A stretch of 64,000 nucleotides of DNA from Streptomyces fumigatiscleroticus (GTDB lineage Bacteria; Actinomycetota; Actinomycetes; Streptomycetales; Streptomycetaceae). The notes under the pieces are model-generated. The model saw nothing but the letters and a program-made list of their open reading frames with translations. It was not told where the DNA came from and did not search any database. Made by a program: the position numbers and the translations under genes. Where the stretch lies: NCBI RefSeq assembly GCF_014647975.1, contig NZ_BMQF01000003.1, positions 310,001 through 374,000 on the forward strand, in the 5' to 3' direction. Of the stretch, positions 1-8,842 are shown one piece after another. Position 1 is the stretch's first letter, and each line of letters begins with the position of its first letter.

Positions 1-1406
1 TACCGGAGGGTGCGTTGATGCAGCGGGCGGCGGCGGGGCTCGCCGCGGCCTGCGCGGACCTCCTCGGCCGGGTGTACGGCAGCCGGGTCGTGCTGCTCGT
101 CGGCAGCGGCGACAACGGCGGCGACGCCCTGTACGCCGGGGCGCGGCTCGCCCGGCGCGGGGCGGGGGTCACGGCGGTGCTGCTCACGCCCGAACGCGTT
201 CACGCCGGGGGGCTCGCCGCGCTGCGCCGGGCGGGCGGGAGCGTGCTTGCGGCGGGCGGCGGCGCTCTCGCGGGGGCCGGGGTCGCCGAACGGCTCATCG
301 GGCGGGCCGATCTCGTCGTGGACGGGATCGTCGGGATCGGCGGCAAGGGCGGGCTGCGGCCGGAGGCGGTGCCGCTGGCCGCCGCCGCCGAGCGGTCGCG
401 GGCCGCCGTCGTCGCCGTCGATCTGCCCAGCGGGGTCGACGCCGACACCGGGCAGGTGCACGGAGCGGCCGTCCGGGCGGATCTGACGGTCACCTTCGGG
501 ACGCACAAGCCGGGGCTGCTGATCGATCCGGCGCGGGAGTACGCCGGGTCCGTACGGCTCGTCGACATCGGGCTGACGGCCGAGCTGCCCGCCGAACCGG
601 AGCTGGAGGCCCTCCAGCACGCGGACGTCGCGCGGCTGCTGCCGGTGCCGGCCGCCGAGAGCGACAAGTACCGGCGGGGCGTGGTCGGGATCGCCGCCGG
701 GTCCGCGCGGTATCCGGGCGCCGCCGTGCTCGCCGTGTCGGGGGCGCTGCGGGGCGGCGCCGGGGCCGTGCGGTACGTCGGTGCCGCCGGGGACGCCGTC
801 ATCGCCCGCCACCCCGAGACCCTCGTGTCCGACCAGGGGCCGAAGAAGGCGGGGCGGGTGCAGGCGTGGGTGGTCGGGCCCGGGGCCTCGGACGACGCGG
901 AGACGGTGGCGGAGGTGCTGGCGGCGGATGTGCCGGTGCTGGTCGACGCGGACGGGCTGCGGCTGGCCGACGTCGGTGCCGTACGGGCCCGTACGGCACC
1001 GACGCTGATGACCCCGCACGCCGGGGAGGCCGCCGCGCTGCTCGGGGTGAGCCGTGAGGAGGTCGAGGGGGCGCGGCTGGCGTCGGTGCGGGAGCTGGCC
1101 GGGCGGTACGGGGCGACGGTGCTGCTGAAGGGGTCCACGACGCTGGTGGCGGACCCGGGGGGCGGCCGGCCGGTGCGGGTGAACGCCACGGGGACGCCGT
1201 GGCTGGCGACCGCGGGGAGCGGGGACGTGCTGTCGGGGCTGGCGGGGTCGTTGCTGGCGGCGGGACTCTCGGCGGTGGACGCGGGGAGTGCGGGGGCGTA
1301 TCTGCATGGGCTGGCCGGGAGGCTGGCGGCACAGGGGGTGCCGGTGGGGGCGCTCGATGTGGCCGAGGCGATTCCGTTGGCGTGGCGGGACGTCGTACGG
1401 CGGTGA
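1..1406 (+). CDS. nnrD: Bifunctional NAD(P)HX epimerase/dehydratase, 5' end missing
   Basis: Repairs hydrated NADH and NADPH: the N-terminal YjeF/NnrE part epimerises R- to S-NAD(P)HX and the C-terminal NnrD part dehydrates the S form using ADP or ATP. The reading frame is open from the first base and the visible residues (PEGALMQRAAAG) match the interior of the epimerase domain, so the true start lies upstream of the window. Seen: the epimerase motif GSGDNGGDALYAG, then TPHAGEAAALL and the ribokinase-like GSGDVLSG near the end, which holds the catalytic Asp of the dehydratase. It sits upstream of alr, the usual actinobacterial neighbour. Internal TTG/ATG codons at 15-20 are not credible starts because the family extends about 25 residues further upstream. 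Confidence 0.93.
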   Translation, partial: PEGALMQRAAAGLAAACADLLGRVYGSRVVLLVGSGDNGGDALYAGARLARRGAGVTAVLLTPERVHAGGLAALRRAGGSVLAAGGGALAGAGVAERLIGRADLVVDGIVGIGGKGGLRPEAVPLAAAAERSRAAVVAVDLPSGVDADTGQVHGAAVRADLTVTFGTHKPGLLIDPAREYAGSVRLVDIGLTAELPAEPELEALQHADVARLLPVPAAESDKYRRGVVGIAAGSARYPGAAVLAVSGALRGGAGAVRYVGAAGDAVIARHPETLVSDQGPKKAGRVQAWVVGPGASDDAETVAEVLAADVPVLVDADGLRLADVGAVRARTAPTLMTPHAGEAAALLGVSREEVEGARLASVRELAGRYGATVLLKGSTTLVADPGGGRPVRVNATGTPWLATAGSGDVLSGLAGSLLAAGLSAVDAGSAGAYLHGLAGRLAAQGVPVGALDVAEAIPLAWRDVVRR

Positions 1407-1518
1407 TCCAGGTGCCCCCTGCGTTGATGTGAGCGGGTTGGTGCGCGTGCCCGCGCGTGCCCGCGCGTGCAGGGTGCGCTGCGCCCACCCGTGCCGCCCT
1501 GGGGCACCTCCCAGGCCC

Positions 1519-2030
1519 TCAAGGCTCTGGGGAGGCACGACTGCCCGCAGTGGCGTTTGCGTCGGCGCGACTGCCCGCGGCGGCGTCTGCGGCGGCGTGG
1601 CTGCCCGCGGCTGTGCGTGGATCGGTGTGACCGCCCGCGGCTGTGCGTGGATCGGTGTGACCGCCCGCGGCTGTGCCTGCGTCGGTGCGATCGCCCGCAG
1701 CGGCGCCTGTGCCGGGGCCACTGCCCGCAGTGGCGTTCGCGGCGTGGCTGCCCGCGGCTGTGCGTGGATGGAAGCGACTGCCCGCGGTGGCGTCTGCGGC
1801 GGCGTGGCTGCCCGCGGCTGTGCGTGGATCGGTGTGACCGCCCGCGGCTGTGCCTGCGTCGGTGCGATCGCCCGCAGCGGCGCCTGTGCCGGGGCCACTG
1901 CCCGCAGTGGCGTTCGCGGCGTGGCTGCCCGCGGCTGTGCGTGGATCGGTGTGACCGCCCGCGGCTGTGCCTGCGGCGGTGCGATCGCCCGCAGTGGCGT
2001 TTGCGGCGGTGTGACTGCCCGCAGTTGGGT
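1519..2030. repeat. GC-rich minisatellite between nnrD and alr, 27/30-bp units
   Basis: The 654-bp gap between nnrD and alr is largely filled by units of 27 or 30 bp built around GCCCGCGGCTGTGC or GCCCGCAGTGGCG. A higher-order block of several units (about 1591-1760) recurs at about 1798-1925, the second copy missing one 30-bp unit. All units are multiples of three, so long open frames exist on both strands, but these read only as a 9/10-residue periodic peptide with no start signal or domain. I treat it as non-coding. Confidence 0.8.
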
Positions 2031-2060
2031 GGGCGGGGCCTCTGAGACACTGGGGGCACC

Positions 2061-3242
2061 ATGAGTGAGACATCTGCTGCGCCGAATCCGGCGGCCCTGC
2101 GGGCCCGCGCCGAGATCGATCTGGCTGCCGTACGGGCCAACGTGCGTGCCCTGCGTGCCCTCGCACCCGGTGCGGTTCTCATGGCCGTCGTCAAGGCCGA
2201 CGGGTACGGACACGGCGCCGTGCAGTGCGCCCGCGCGGCCGTCGCCGCCGGGGCGGACTGGCTGGGCACCGCCACTCCGCAGGAGGCGCTCGCGCTGCGG
2301 GCCGAGGCGGGGCTGCCGGCGGATACGCGGATCATGTGCTGGCTGTGGACGCCGGGCGGGCCCTGGCGGGAGGCGATCGAGGCCGACCTGGACGTGTCCG
2401 TCAGCGGCATGTGGGCCCTGGACGAGGTCCGCGAAGCGGCCCGGGCCGCCGGTCGGCCCGCGCGGGTGCAGCTCAAGGCCGACACCGGGCTCGGGCGCAG
2501 CGGCTGCCAGCCCGGAGCGGACTGGGAGGAGCTGGTCGGCCAGGCGTTGCGCGCCGAGGGCGAGGGGCTGCTGAGGGTCACCGGGCTCTGGTCCCACTTC
2601 GCCTGTGCCGACGAGCCCGGCCACCCCTCCATCGCCGCCCAGCTGACCCGTTTCCGGGAGATGGTGGCCTACGCCGAGCAGCAGGGCGTGCGCCCGGACG
2701 TGCGGCACATCGCCAACTCGCCCGCCACGCTCACGCTCCCCGAGGCCCACTTCGACCTCGTACGGACCGGGATCGCTCTCTACGGCATCTCGCCCGGCCC
2801 GGAGGTCGGCACCCCGGCCGACTTCGGACTGCGGCCCGCGATGACGCTGTCCGCGTCGCTGGCGCTGGTCAAGCAGGTCCCGGGCGGCCACGGCGTCAGC
2901 TACGGGCACCACTACGTCACCCCCGGCGAGACCACCCTGGGCCTGGTGCCCCTGGGGTACGCGGACGGCATCCCGCGGCACGCCTCCTCGGCCGGGCCCG
3001 TCCTGGTCGACGGCAAGTGGCGCACGGTCGCCGGGCGGGTCGCGATGGACCAGTTCGTCGTCGATCTGGGCGGGGACCGGCCGGAGCCCGGTGCGCGGGC
3101 GGTCCTCTTCGGGCCCGGCGACCGGGGCGAGCCCACCGCCGAGGACTGGGCGCAGGCCGCGGGCACCATCGCCTACGAAATCGTCACGCGCATCGGAACG
3201 CGCGTTCCCCGCGTCTATGTGAACGGAGAACAGGACGGGTAG
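2061..3242 (+). CDS. alr: Alanine racemase
   Basis: PLP-dependent racemase converting L- to D-alanine for peptidoglycan. It is 393 residues, typical of the family. The PLP lysine is Lys45 in AVVKADGYGHG, and the second catalytic residue, the tyrosine of the C-terminal beta domain, lies in VSYGHHYVTPG. The LGYADGIPR and GRVAMDQ signatures of the C-terminal domain are present. The ATG start follows the minisatellite directly and shows only a weak purine stretch (ctgggggcacc) as ribosome site. Genes alr, hydrolase and tsaE follow in one direction, the order also known in mycobacteria. Confidence 0.97.
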   Translation: MSETSAAPNPAALRARAEIDLAAVRANVRALRALAPGAVLMAVVKADGYGHGAVQCARAAVAAGADWLGTATPQEALALRAEAGLPADTRIMCWLWTPGGPWREAIEADLDVSVSGMWALDEVREAARAAGRPARVQLKADTGLGRSGCQPGADWEELVGQALRAEGEGLLRVTGLWSHFACADEPGHPSIAAQLTRFREMVAYAEQQGVRPDVRHIANSPATLTLPEAHFDLVRTGIALYGISPGPEVGTPADFGLRPAMTLSASLALVKQVPGGHGVSYGHHYVTPGETTLGLVPLGYADGIPRHASSAGPVLVDGKWRTVAGRVAMDQFVVDLGGDRPEPGARAVLFGPGDRGEPTAEDWAQAAGTIAYEIVTRIGTRVPRVYVNGEQDG

Positions 3243-3455
3243 ACGGGTAATCCGTCGACCGGCACGTGCATCCGCCGCCGCCGGGCGCGGGAGGCATCCG
3301 CCCGGCGGGCAGCGGGAACTCCGGCACCATCGGCGCGAACCGAAACATCGGCTTCACCGGCACCATCAGCACCACACCACCTGCGCCACCCGCACCACTG
3401 GCATCATCGGCAGCACCCGACCCGACTAGGACAGCGCGGCGAAGAGGAGCGGTAC

Positions 3456-4709
3456 GTGAGCGAGAGCAGTGCGGGGGCCGCCCCGGACGCCCTGACGGCC
3501 GTCGCCTCCGCCACGGGGGCGGCGGGTAGCTGGCGCCGGGCGACCGGGTTCGCCGGGGTCGCGCTGGGCGTGGTCGCGGCGGGCGCCGCCGCCGGGGTCG
3601 CCGTGGAGCGGATGACGGTCGGCCGGGGCATGCGCCGCAAGGCGCGGCTCGCCCTCGACTCGGCGGGGCCGTACGGATCGTTGCGCGGTACGCCCGGCAA
3701 GGCGCAGGCCGACGACGGCACCGAGCTGTACTACGAGGTCGACGACGTCGACCCGGACGCCGAGCGGGCCAACGGCCGGCGCCGCCGGCGGCTGTTCGGC
3801 CGTAAGGCGCCCGCCCCCGTCACCGTCGTCTTCAGCCACGGCTACTGCCTCAACCAGGACTCCTGGCACTTCCAGCGCGCCGCCCTGCGCGGGGTCGTCC
3901 GGACCGTGTACTGGGACCAGCGCAGCCACGGCCGGTCCGGGCGGGGCGTGGCCCAGTTGCGGGACGGCGAGCCGGTCACCATCGAGCAGCTGGGCCGCGA
4001 CCTGAAGGCAGTGATCGACGCGGCCGCGCCCGAGGGGCCGATCGTGCTGGTCGGGCACTCGATGGGCGGCATGACCGTGATGGCCCTGGCCGACCGGTAC
4101 CCCGAGCTGATCCGTGAGCGGGCCGTCGCCGTCGCCCTCGTGGGGACGTCCGCGGGGCGGCTCGGCGAGGTCAACTTCGGGCTGCCCGTCGCCGGCGTGA
4201 ACGCGGTGCGGCGCGTGCTCCCCGGGATACTCAAGGCGCTGGGGCAGCGGGCGGAACTGGTGGAGAAGGGGCGCCGGGCGACCGCGGACCTGTTCGCCGG
4301 GATCATCAAGCGGTACTCGTTCGCCTCCCGGGACGTCGACCCGGCGGTGGCCCGGTTCGCCGAGCGGATGATCGAGGGCACGCCGATCGACGTGGTCGCC
4401 GAGTACTACCCGGCCTTCGACGACCACGACAAGACCGAGGCGCTCGTCCACTTCAAGGACCTGCCGGTGCTGGTGCTGGCCGGGATCCAGGACCTGGTCA
4501 CGCCGAGCGAGCACAGCGAGGCGATAGCCGATTCGCTGCCCGGCGCCGAGCTGGTGCTGGTGCCGGACGCCGGACACCTGGTGATGCTGGAGCACCCGGA
4601 AGTGGTCACGGACCGTCTCGCCGACCTGCTGACACGCGCGGGCGCGGTGCCCGCAGGGGCTACGGTGAATGGCTATGGAAGCACCAGCAGCACCGTACGA
4701 CGCGGCTGA
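3456..4709 (+). CDS. Alpha/beta hydrolase, membrane-associated N-terminus
   Basis: A 417-residue protein of the alpha/beta hydrolase fold, substrate unknown. An Ala/Gly-rich hydrophobic stretch at about residues 30-50 could anchor it to the membrane. The oxyanion region is FSHGYCLNQDSWHFQ, the nucleophile elbow is GHSMGG with Ser202, and a late DAGHLVMLEHP supplies the likely catalytic His. The GTG start is preceded by gaggagc. Its 3' end overlaps tsaE by about 40 bp in another frame, so the two are probably co-translated. Orthologues between alr and tsaE are conserved in actinobacteria. Lipase, esterase or epoxide hydrolase cannot be told apart. Confidence 0.9.
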   Translation: MSESSAGAAPDALTAVASATGAAGSWRRATGFAGVALGVVAAGAAAGVAVERMTVGRGMRRKARLALDSAGPYGSLRGTPGKAQADDGTELYYEVDDVDPDAERANGRRRRRLFGRKAPAPVTVVFSHGYCLNQDSWHFQRAALRGVVRTVYWDQRSHGRSGRGVAQLRDGEPVTIEQLGRDLKAVIDAAAPEGPIVLVGHSMGGMTVMALADRYPELIRERAVAVALVGTSAGRLGEVNFGLPVAGVNAVRRVLPGILKALGQRAELVEKGRRATADLFAGIIKRYSFASRDVDPAVARFAERMIEGTPIDVVAEYYPAFDDHDKTEALVHFKDLPVLVLAGIQDLVTPSEHSEAIADSLPGAELVLVPDAGHLVMLEHPEVVTDRLADLLTRAGAVPAGATVNGYGSTSSTVRRG

Positions 4710-5199
4710 GCCCGGCCCGTCCGTCGAGATCACCGTCAGTTCCGCCGAGCAGATGCGGGAGCTGGGCCGCCGGCTGGCCAAGCTGCTGCGCGCCGGCGAC
4801 CTGGTGATGCTCACCGGCGAACTCGGCGCGGGCAAGACGACACTGACCCGCGGGCTCGGCGAGGGGCTCGGCGTGCGCGGCGCCGTGACCTCCCCGACCT
4901 TCGTGATCGCCCGCGTGCACCCCTCCCTCGGTGACGGTCCGCCCCTCGTCCACGTCGACGCCTACCGCCTGTCCGGCGGCCTCGACGAGATGGAGGACCT
5001 GGACCTCGACGTCTCGCTGACCGACTCCGTGATCGTCGTGGAGTGGGGGGAGGGCCGGGTCGAGGAGCTGACCGACGACCGGTTGCAGGTCCTGATCCAC
5101 CGCGCCGTGGGCGACACGGCCGACGAGGTGCGCCAGGTGGCCCTGACGGGGCTCGGCAAGCGCTGGGCCGCGGCGGATCTGAGCGTGCTCGCCGGCTGA
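4669..5199 (+). CDS. tsaE: tRNA t6A biosynthesis ATPase TsaE
   Basis: ATPase partner of the TsaB-TsaD complex that makes N6-threonylcarbamoyladenosine at position 37 of ANN-decoding tRNAs. It is 176 residues. The Walker A motif GELGAGKTT spans residues 50-58 (Lys56), followed by the family motifs SPTFVI and VDAYRL and the Walker-B-like VIVVEWGE. It starts inside the end of the hydrolase gene. ATG codons at 4669 and 4675 are both possible. tsaB and tsaD lie 1.1 kb further on, after a small gene and an antisense gene. Confidence 0.94.
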   Translation: MAMEAPAAPYDAAEPGPSVEITVSSAEQMRELGRRLAKLLRAGDLVMLTGELGAGKTTLTRGLGEGLGVRGAVTSPTFVIARVHPSLGDGPPLVHVDAYRLSGGLDEMEDLDLDVSLTDSVIVVEWGEGRVEELTDDRLQVLIHRAVGDTADEVRQVALTGLGKRWAAADLSVLAG

Positions 5200-5296
5200 G
5201 CCGTGGCGGCGGTCGGGCTGCGGACAGGATTCCGACAAGACGTCGGGAACATATTGCGTTCGGCCTCTCGGGCGTGGTCACATGGTACCCAGTCCG

Positions 5297-5316
5297 TAGT
5301 TAGGTCTACCTAACTA
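5297..5316. promoter_or_regulatory. 20-bp inverted repeat, candidate operator
   Basis: TAGTTAGGT-ct-ACCTAACTA is a 9+9 bp perfect inverted repeat with a 2-bp centre. It lies 30 bp before the start codon of the small gene at 5346. The first six bases (TAGTTA) could be a -10 element, so a protein bound here would block transcription. The TTAGGT/ACCTAA half sites recall the DtxR/IdeR iron box, but the spacing is too short for that family. The cognate regulator is unknown. Confidence 0.6.
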
Positions 5317-5345
5317 TGCCCGCCCCCGTCCCTCAGGAGGCGTCC

Positions 5346-5513
5346 ATGTCGGCTTCACACATCAAGGGCCAGCCGCTGCCGCAGGCCGTTGCCGGGGTGT
5401 CCATGCGCGAGCTGCTGGCGGCGTGCGCGGCGGCCAGCGCGGTCTCCACGCCACCACGCGCGCCCGAGCCGGAGACGTCCGAGCCGGTGGCGGACCACCG
5501 CGAGGCCGCCTGA
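5346..5513 (+). CDS. Small protein of unknown function, 55 residues
   Basis: The ATG has a strong ribosome site (AGGAGG, 6 nt upstream). An upstream ATG at 5316 is in frame but overlaps the inverted repeat and has no ribosome site. The peptide begins MSASHIKGQPLPQAVAG, has an Ala-rich middle with two cysteines absent (one Cys only, in LLAACAAAS), and an acidic Pro/Glu tail. There is no signal peptide or convincing membrane segment. I do not recognise the family. The good ribosome site and the palindrome at its promoter argue that it is a real, regulated gene. Confidence 0.6.
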   Translation: MSASHIKGQPLPQAVAGVSMRELLAACAAASAVSTPPRAPEPETSEPVADHREAA

Positions 5514-5611
5514 CGCCACGCCGTCCGCCACCGCCTCCTCGCCTCACGCCCCCCCGCCTCACGCCCCCCCCGCCTCACGCCGCACGGTCCCTGAGCGGCT
5601 CGGCGAAAGGG

Positions 5612-5653
5612 AGCGCACGAAGGGGAGCGCACGAAGGGGAGCGCACGAAGGGG
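5612..5653. repeat. Three tandem 14-bp repeats
   Basis: Unit AGCGCACGAAGGGG, three copies in a row, just before the convergent end of the gene on the minus strand. It is preceded by a C-rich run with three copies of CGCCTCACGCC. No function is apparent. Confidence 0.8.
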
Positions 5654-5658
5654 AGCGC

Positions 5659-6213
5659 TCAGCGGATGACGACGACGTCCTCGCCGATGGTCGCGAACTC
5701 CCACAGCGCGTCGCCGTCCATCCGCGACTGGCGGATGCCGCCGGTCGGCACCCCGGGGTCGGGCCGCGGCGTCGAGCCGTCGACCGCCGCGCTGAAACCG
5801 ATCACCACACTGTCCATGCTGGTGAAGCGCACCACATGCTCGACGGGGATGCCGTCGGACCCGGTGGCCGAGCCGGACCGGGACGTCACCGTGTAGCTGC
5901 CGGGCGCCGGATCCACCGTGCTCGGCGCTACCCGGTAGGTGCGCAGAATGCGGTCGCCCGCGCCGACCAGCCACACCCGGTCGTCGTCGAGCGAGTACAC
6001 CACCCGTTCGCCGGTGCCGGAGCCGGCCGGCAGGGCGGCGGGGTTCCTCCGGTCGCGGGGTGCCTTGGAGGTGCTCACCGTGGGCGAGCCGCTGGTGTGC
6101 GGAGCGGCCAGCTCCGCCGGTACGGTCGCCTGCGCCCGGTAGGTCAGGACACCGATCGTCACCAGGGCCGCCGCGGTGAGTCCGGCCACGATCCCGGAGC
6201 TGCTGCCTGCCAC
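5659..6213 (-). CDS. Membrane-anchored protein with degenerate L,D-transpeptidase (YkuD) domain
   Basis: 184 residues, GTG start with GGAGG upstream. Residues 7-25 form an N-terminal hydrophobic segment, so the rest is probably outside the cell. After a Ser/Pro linker the sequence GERVVYSLDDDRVWLV resembles the first strands of a YkuD domain, and GGIRQSRMDGDALWEFATIG aligns with the family's SHGCIRLxxxDAxxLY signature. The catalytic Cys is replaced by Gly and the preceding His by Thr, so no transpeptidase activity is expected. It could bind peptidoglycan or regulate, but this is inference. It is convergent with the small gene at 5346. Confidence 0.65.
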   Translation of the reverse strand: MAGSSSGIVAGLTAAALVTIGVLTYRAQATVPAELAAPHTSGSPTVSTSKAPRDRRNPAALPAGSGTGERVVYSLDDDRVWLVGAGDRILRTYRVAPSTVDPAPGSYTVTSRSGSATGSDGIPVEHVVRFTSMDSVVIGFSAAVDGSTPRPDPGVPTGGIRQSRMDGDALWEFATIGEDVVVIR

Positions 6214-6300
6214 CGTCGACCACCTCCGCCGTGCTCAGTCGCGCGTCCGTCGTGCTCCGGGGGCGACGGTAGCAGCGAGCCGCCCGCCGGGCCGGGACGT

Positions 6301-6329
6301 CCGACACGGCCCCCCGGGAGCCGTAGGCT
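6301..6329 (+). promoter_or_regulatory. Candidate promoter of tsaB, leaderless
   Basis: CCGACA (6301-6306), 17 bp, then TAGGCT (6324-6329), with only six bases before the GTG of tsaB. Transcription would begin at or next to the start codon, which explains why tsaB has no ribosome site. Assigned by eye from HrdB-type consensus. Confidence 0.5.
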
Positions 6330-6335
6330 GTTCGC

Positions 6336-6989
6336 GTGCTCTTGCTCGCTCTGGATACCGCAACTCCCGCCGTGACCGTCGCCCTGCACGACGGTGCGGA
6401 CGTCATCGCCTCGTCGAGCCAGGTGGACGCGCGCCGCCACGGCGAGCTGCTGCTGCCGGCCGTCGACCGGGTGCTCGCCGAGGCCGGCGTCGGGCTCGAC
6501 GCCGTCACCGGCATCGTCGCCGGCATCGGGCCCGGCCCGTACACGGGACTGCGCGTCGGCCTGATGACCGCGGACGCCTTCGGGCTCGCGCTCGGCGTGC
6601 CGGTGCACGGTGTGTGCACCCTGGACGGCCTGGCCTTCGCCGCCGACCTTCAGGGCCCCTTCGTGGTGGCGACCGACGCCCGCCGCAAGGAGGTGTACTG
6701 GGCGCGGTACGCCGACTCCCGCACCCGGCTCACCGACCCGGCCGTGGACCGGCCCGCCGACATCGCCGAGCAGGTCAAGGACCTGCCCGCGGTCGGCGCG
6801 GGCGCGCTGCTGTACCCCGACACCTTCCCCAGAGCCCATGAGCCCGAGCATGTGTCGGCCGCCGCGCTGGCCCGGCTGGCCGCCGAGAGGCTGGCGGCGG
6901 GCGAGGAACTGCCCGCGCCCCGGCCGCTGTACTTGCGCCGGCCCGACGCCCAGGTGCCCAGGAACTACAAGGTGGTCACCCCCAAGTGA
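6336..6989 (+). CDS. tsaB: tRNA t6A biosynthesis protein TsaB
   Basis: ASKHA-fold scaffold that pairs with TsaD in t6A synthesis. It is 217 residues and begins MLLLALDTATPAVTVAL, the typical TsaB start. The signature GIGPGPYTGLRVGL and the phosphate-loop-like ATDARRKEVYWA follow. It lacks the metal-binding HxxxH that TsaD carries, as expected. It starts tsaB-rimI-tsaD-(86-residue gene), each overlapping the next by 4-8 bases, so this is an operon with translational coupling. Confidence 0.94.
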   Translation: MLLLALDTATPAVTVALHDGADVIASSSQVDARRHGELLLPAVDRVLAEAGVGLDAVTGIVAGIGPGPYTGLRVGLMTADAFGLALGVPVHGVCTLDGLAFAADLQGPFVVATDARRKEVYWARYADSRTRLTDPAVDRPADIAEQVKDLPAVGAGALLYPDTFPRAHEPEHVSAAALARLAAERLAAGEELPAPRPLYLRRPDAQVPRNYKVVTPK

Positions 6990-7501
6990 CCGGAGCCGTG
7001 ACTGCCGTACTGCGCGAGATGCGCTGGTGGGACATCGATCCCGTGCTGCGTCTGGAACGGGATCTGTTCCCGGAGGACGCCTGGTCGCGGGGCATGTTCT
7101 GGTCGGAGCTGGCCCATGCGCGCGGAGCCGGGGCGACCCGGCGCTACCTCGTGGCCGAGGACGCCGGCCGGGTGGTCGGATACGCCGGACTCGCCGCCTC
7201 CGGCGAGCTGGCGGACATCCAGACCATCGCCGTCGCCCGCGACCACTGGGGCACCGGCCTCGGCGGGCGGCTGCTGACCGAGCTGCTGCGGGCGGCGACC
7301 GCCTTCGAGTGCGCCGAAGTGATGCTGGAGTGCCGGGTCGACAACGTCCGCGCCCAGAAGCTCTACGAGCGCTACGGCTTCGAGCCCATCGGTTTCAGAC
7401 GCGGGTACTACCAGCCGGGGAACGTGGACGCCCTGGTGATGCGGCTGACCGACCCTGCAACCTCCGTGAACGGCGTAGAAGGAACCGAGATCCATGGCTG
7501 A
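6986..7501 (+). CDS. rimI: Ribosomal protein S18 alanine N-acetyltransferase RimI
   Basis: GNAT acetyltransferase, 171 residues. The acetyl-CoA pyrophosphate loop is [15 protein letters not shown] (R-x-x-G-x-G type) and the C-terminal [17 protein letters not shown] is the usual RimI motif. The GTG start overlaps the tsaB stop (GTGA), and a second GTG four codons later is possible. In actinobacteria RimI sits between tsaB and tsaD. Its range of target N-termini may be broad. Confidence 0.92.
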   Translation: MTGAVTAVLREMRWWDIDPVLRLERDLFPEDAWSRGMFWSELAHARGAGATRRYLVAEDAGRVVGYAGLAASGELADIQTIAVARDHWGTGLGGRLLTELLRAATAFECAEVMLECRVDNVRAQKLYERYGFEPIGFRRGYYQPGNVDALVMRLTDPATSVNGVEGTEIHG

Positions 7502-8585
7502 CGAACCCCTGGTCCTGGGGATTGAGACCTCCTGCGACGAGACCGGCGTCGGCATCGTGCGCGGCACCACCCTGCTGGCCGACGCCGTCGCCTCCAGCGT
7601 CGACGAGCACGCCCGCTTCGGCGGCGTGGTGCCCGAGGTCGCCTCCCGGGCGCACCTGGAGGCGATGGTGCCGACCATCGAGCGCGCGCTGAAGGAGGCG
7701 GGGGTGAGCGCGAGAGACCTGGACGGCATCGCCGTCACCGCCGGTCCGGGCCTCGCGGGCGCCCTGCTGGTCGGCGTCTCGGCGGCCAAGGCGTACGCCT
7801 ACGCGCTCGGCAAGCCCCTCTACGGCGTCAACCACCTGGCCTCCCACATCTGCGTGGACCAGCTGGAGCACGGTGCGCTGCCCGAGCCGACCATGGCGCT
7901 GCTGGTCTCCGGCGGGCACTCCTCCCTGCTGCTGTCCGAGGACATCACCTCCCACGTACGGCCGCTGGGCGCCACCATCGACGACGCGGCCGGCGAGGCC
8001 TTCGACAAGATCGCCCGGGTGCTGAACCTGGGCTTTCCCGGCGGCCCGGTCATCGACCGGTACGCGCGCGAGGGCGACCCGAACGCGATCGCGTTCCCGC
8101 GCGGGCTCACCGGGCCGCGTGATCCGGCGTACGACTTCTCCTTCTCCGGCCTGAAGACGGCCGTGGCCCGCTGGATCGAGGCGAAGCGGGCGGCGGGGGA
8201 GGAGGTGCCGGTGCGTGACGTGGCGGCCTCCTTCCAGGAGGCGGTGGTGGACGTCCTCACCCGCAAGGCCGTACGGGCCTGCAAGGACGAGGGCGTCGAC
8301 CATCTGATGATCGGCGGCGGGGTCGCCGCCAACTCCCGGCTGCGGGCGCTGGCGCAGGAGCGGTGCGAGGCGGCCGGGATCCGGCTGCGGGTGCCGCGGC
8401 CGAAGCTGTGCACGGACAACGGGGCGATGGTCGCCGCGCTGGGTGCGGAGATGGTCGCCCGCAACCGGCCCGCCTCCGCCTGGGACCTGTCGGCGGACTC
8501 GTCGCTGCCGGTGACCGACCCGCATGTGCCCGGGCACGGCCACGACCACGTCCACGAGGTGAGCAAGGGGAACCTGTACTCATGA
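7494..8585 (+). CDS. tsaD: tRNA threonylcarbamoyltransferase TsaD (Gcp/Kae1)
   Basis: Catalytic subunit transferring the threonylcarbamoyl group to A37 of tRNA. It is 363 residues. The metal-binding histidines are His114 and His118 in NHLASH. The start [10 protein letters not shown] and the ATP-site motif [11 protein letters not shown] are canonical. The ATG overlaps rimI by 8 bases. A His/Asp-rich tail ([10 protein letters not shown]) precedes the stop and is longer than in most bacterial TsaD proteins; it may bind metal. Confidence 0.96.
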   Translation: MADEPLVLGIETSCDETGVGIVRGTTLLADAVASSVDEHARFGGVVPEVASRAHLEAMVPTIERALKEAGVSARDLDGIAVTAGPGLAGALLVGVSAAKAYAYALGKPLYGVNHLASHICVDQLEHGALPEPTMALLVSGGHSSLLLSEDITSHVRPLGATIDDAAGEAFDKIARVLNLGFPGGPVIDRYAREGDPNAIAFPRGLTGPRDPAYDFSFSGLKTAVARWIEAKRAAGEEVPVRDVAASFQEAVVDVLTRKAVRACKDEGVDHLMIGGGVAANSRLRALAQERCEAAGIRLRVPRPKLCTDNGAMVAALGAEMVARNRPASAWDLSADSSLPVTDPHVPGHGHDHVHEVSKGNLYS

Positions 8586-8842
8586 CCGTCGCGCTGATGT
8601 GGGAGGCCCGGGCGGTGCCCGGGCGGGGCGAGGAACTGCTCGCCTGGGCGCGGCGGCAGGAGCTGCCGCGGCGCCCGCTGCGCCGCGAGGTCCTCCGCGC
8701 CCCGCAGGACCGCGTCCTGGTCATCACCTGGTGGGACGGCGCCTACGACGCCGAGGTGCCGGAACTGCCGGAGCCGGACGGTGAGCTGATCACGCGGGCG
8801 GTGCACCGGTGGCGGTTCGAGTCGGTGACGACCGGGGACTGA
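8582..8842 (+). CDS. Small protein coupled to tsaD, 86 residues, unknown function
   Basis: The start ATG overlaps the tsaD stop (ATGA), so translation should be coupled. The sequence [23 protein letters not shown], then [12 protein letters not shown], has the strand-helix-strand pattern of dimeric alpha/beta-barrel proteins such as antibiotic-biosynthesis monooxygenase-like families, but no catalytic residue can be named. The 3' end overlaps the convergent membrane-protein gene by 53 bp. Confidence 0.65.
   Translation: MTVALMWEARAVPGRGEELLAWARRQELPRRPLRREVLRAPQDRVLVITWWDGAYDAEVPELPEPDGELITRAVHRWRFESVTTGD

Noticed and set aside
1288..2064. Repeat protein encoded by the minisatellite
   Set aside because: Periodic frame open on both strands, no ribosome site, begins inside nnrD; repeat of three-base multiples explains it.
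200..2632. 810-codon minus-strand open frame across nnrD, repeats and alr
   Set aside because: Ser/Arg/Pro-rich shadow running over two certain genes and the minisatellite.
5297..5316. DtxR/IdeR (DmdR) iron box
   Set aside because: TTAGGT and ACCTAA half sites are present but separated by 2 bp rather than 7, so the 19-bp iron box does not fit.
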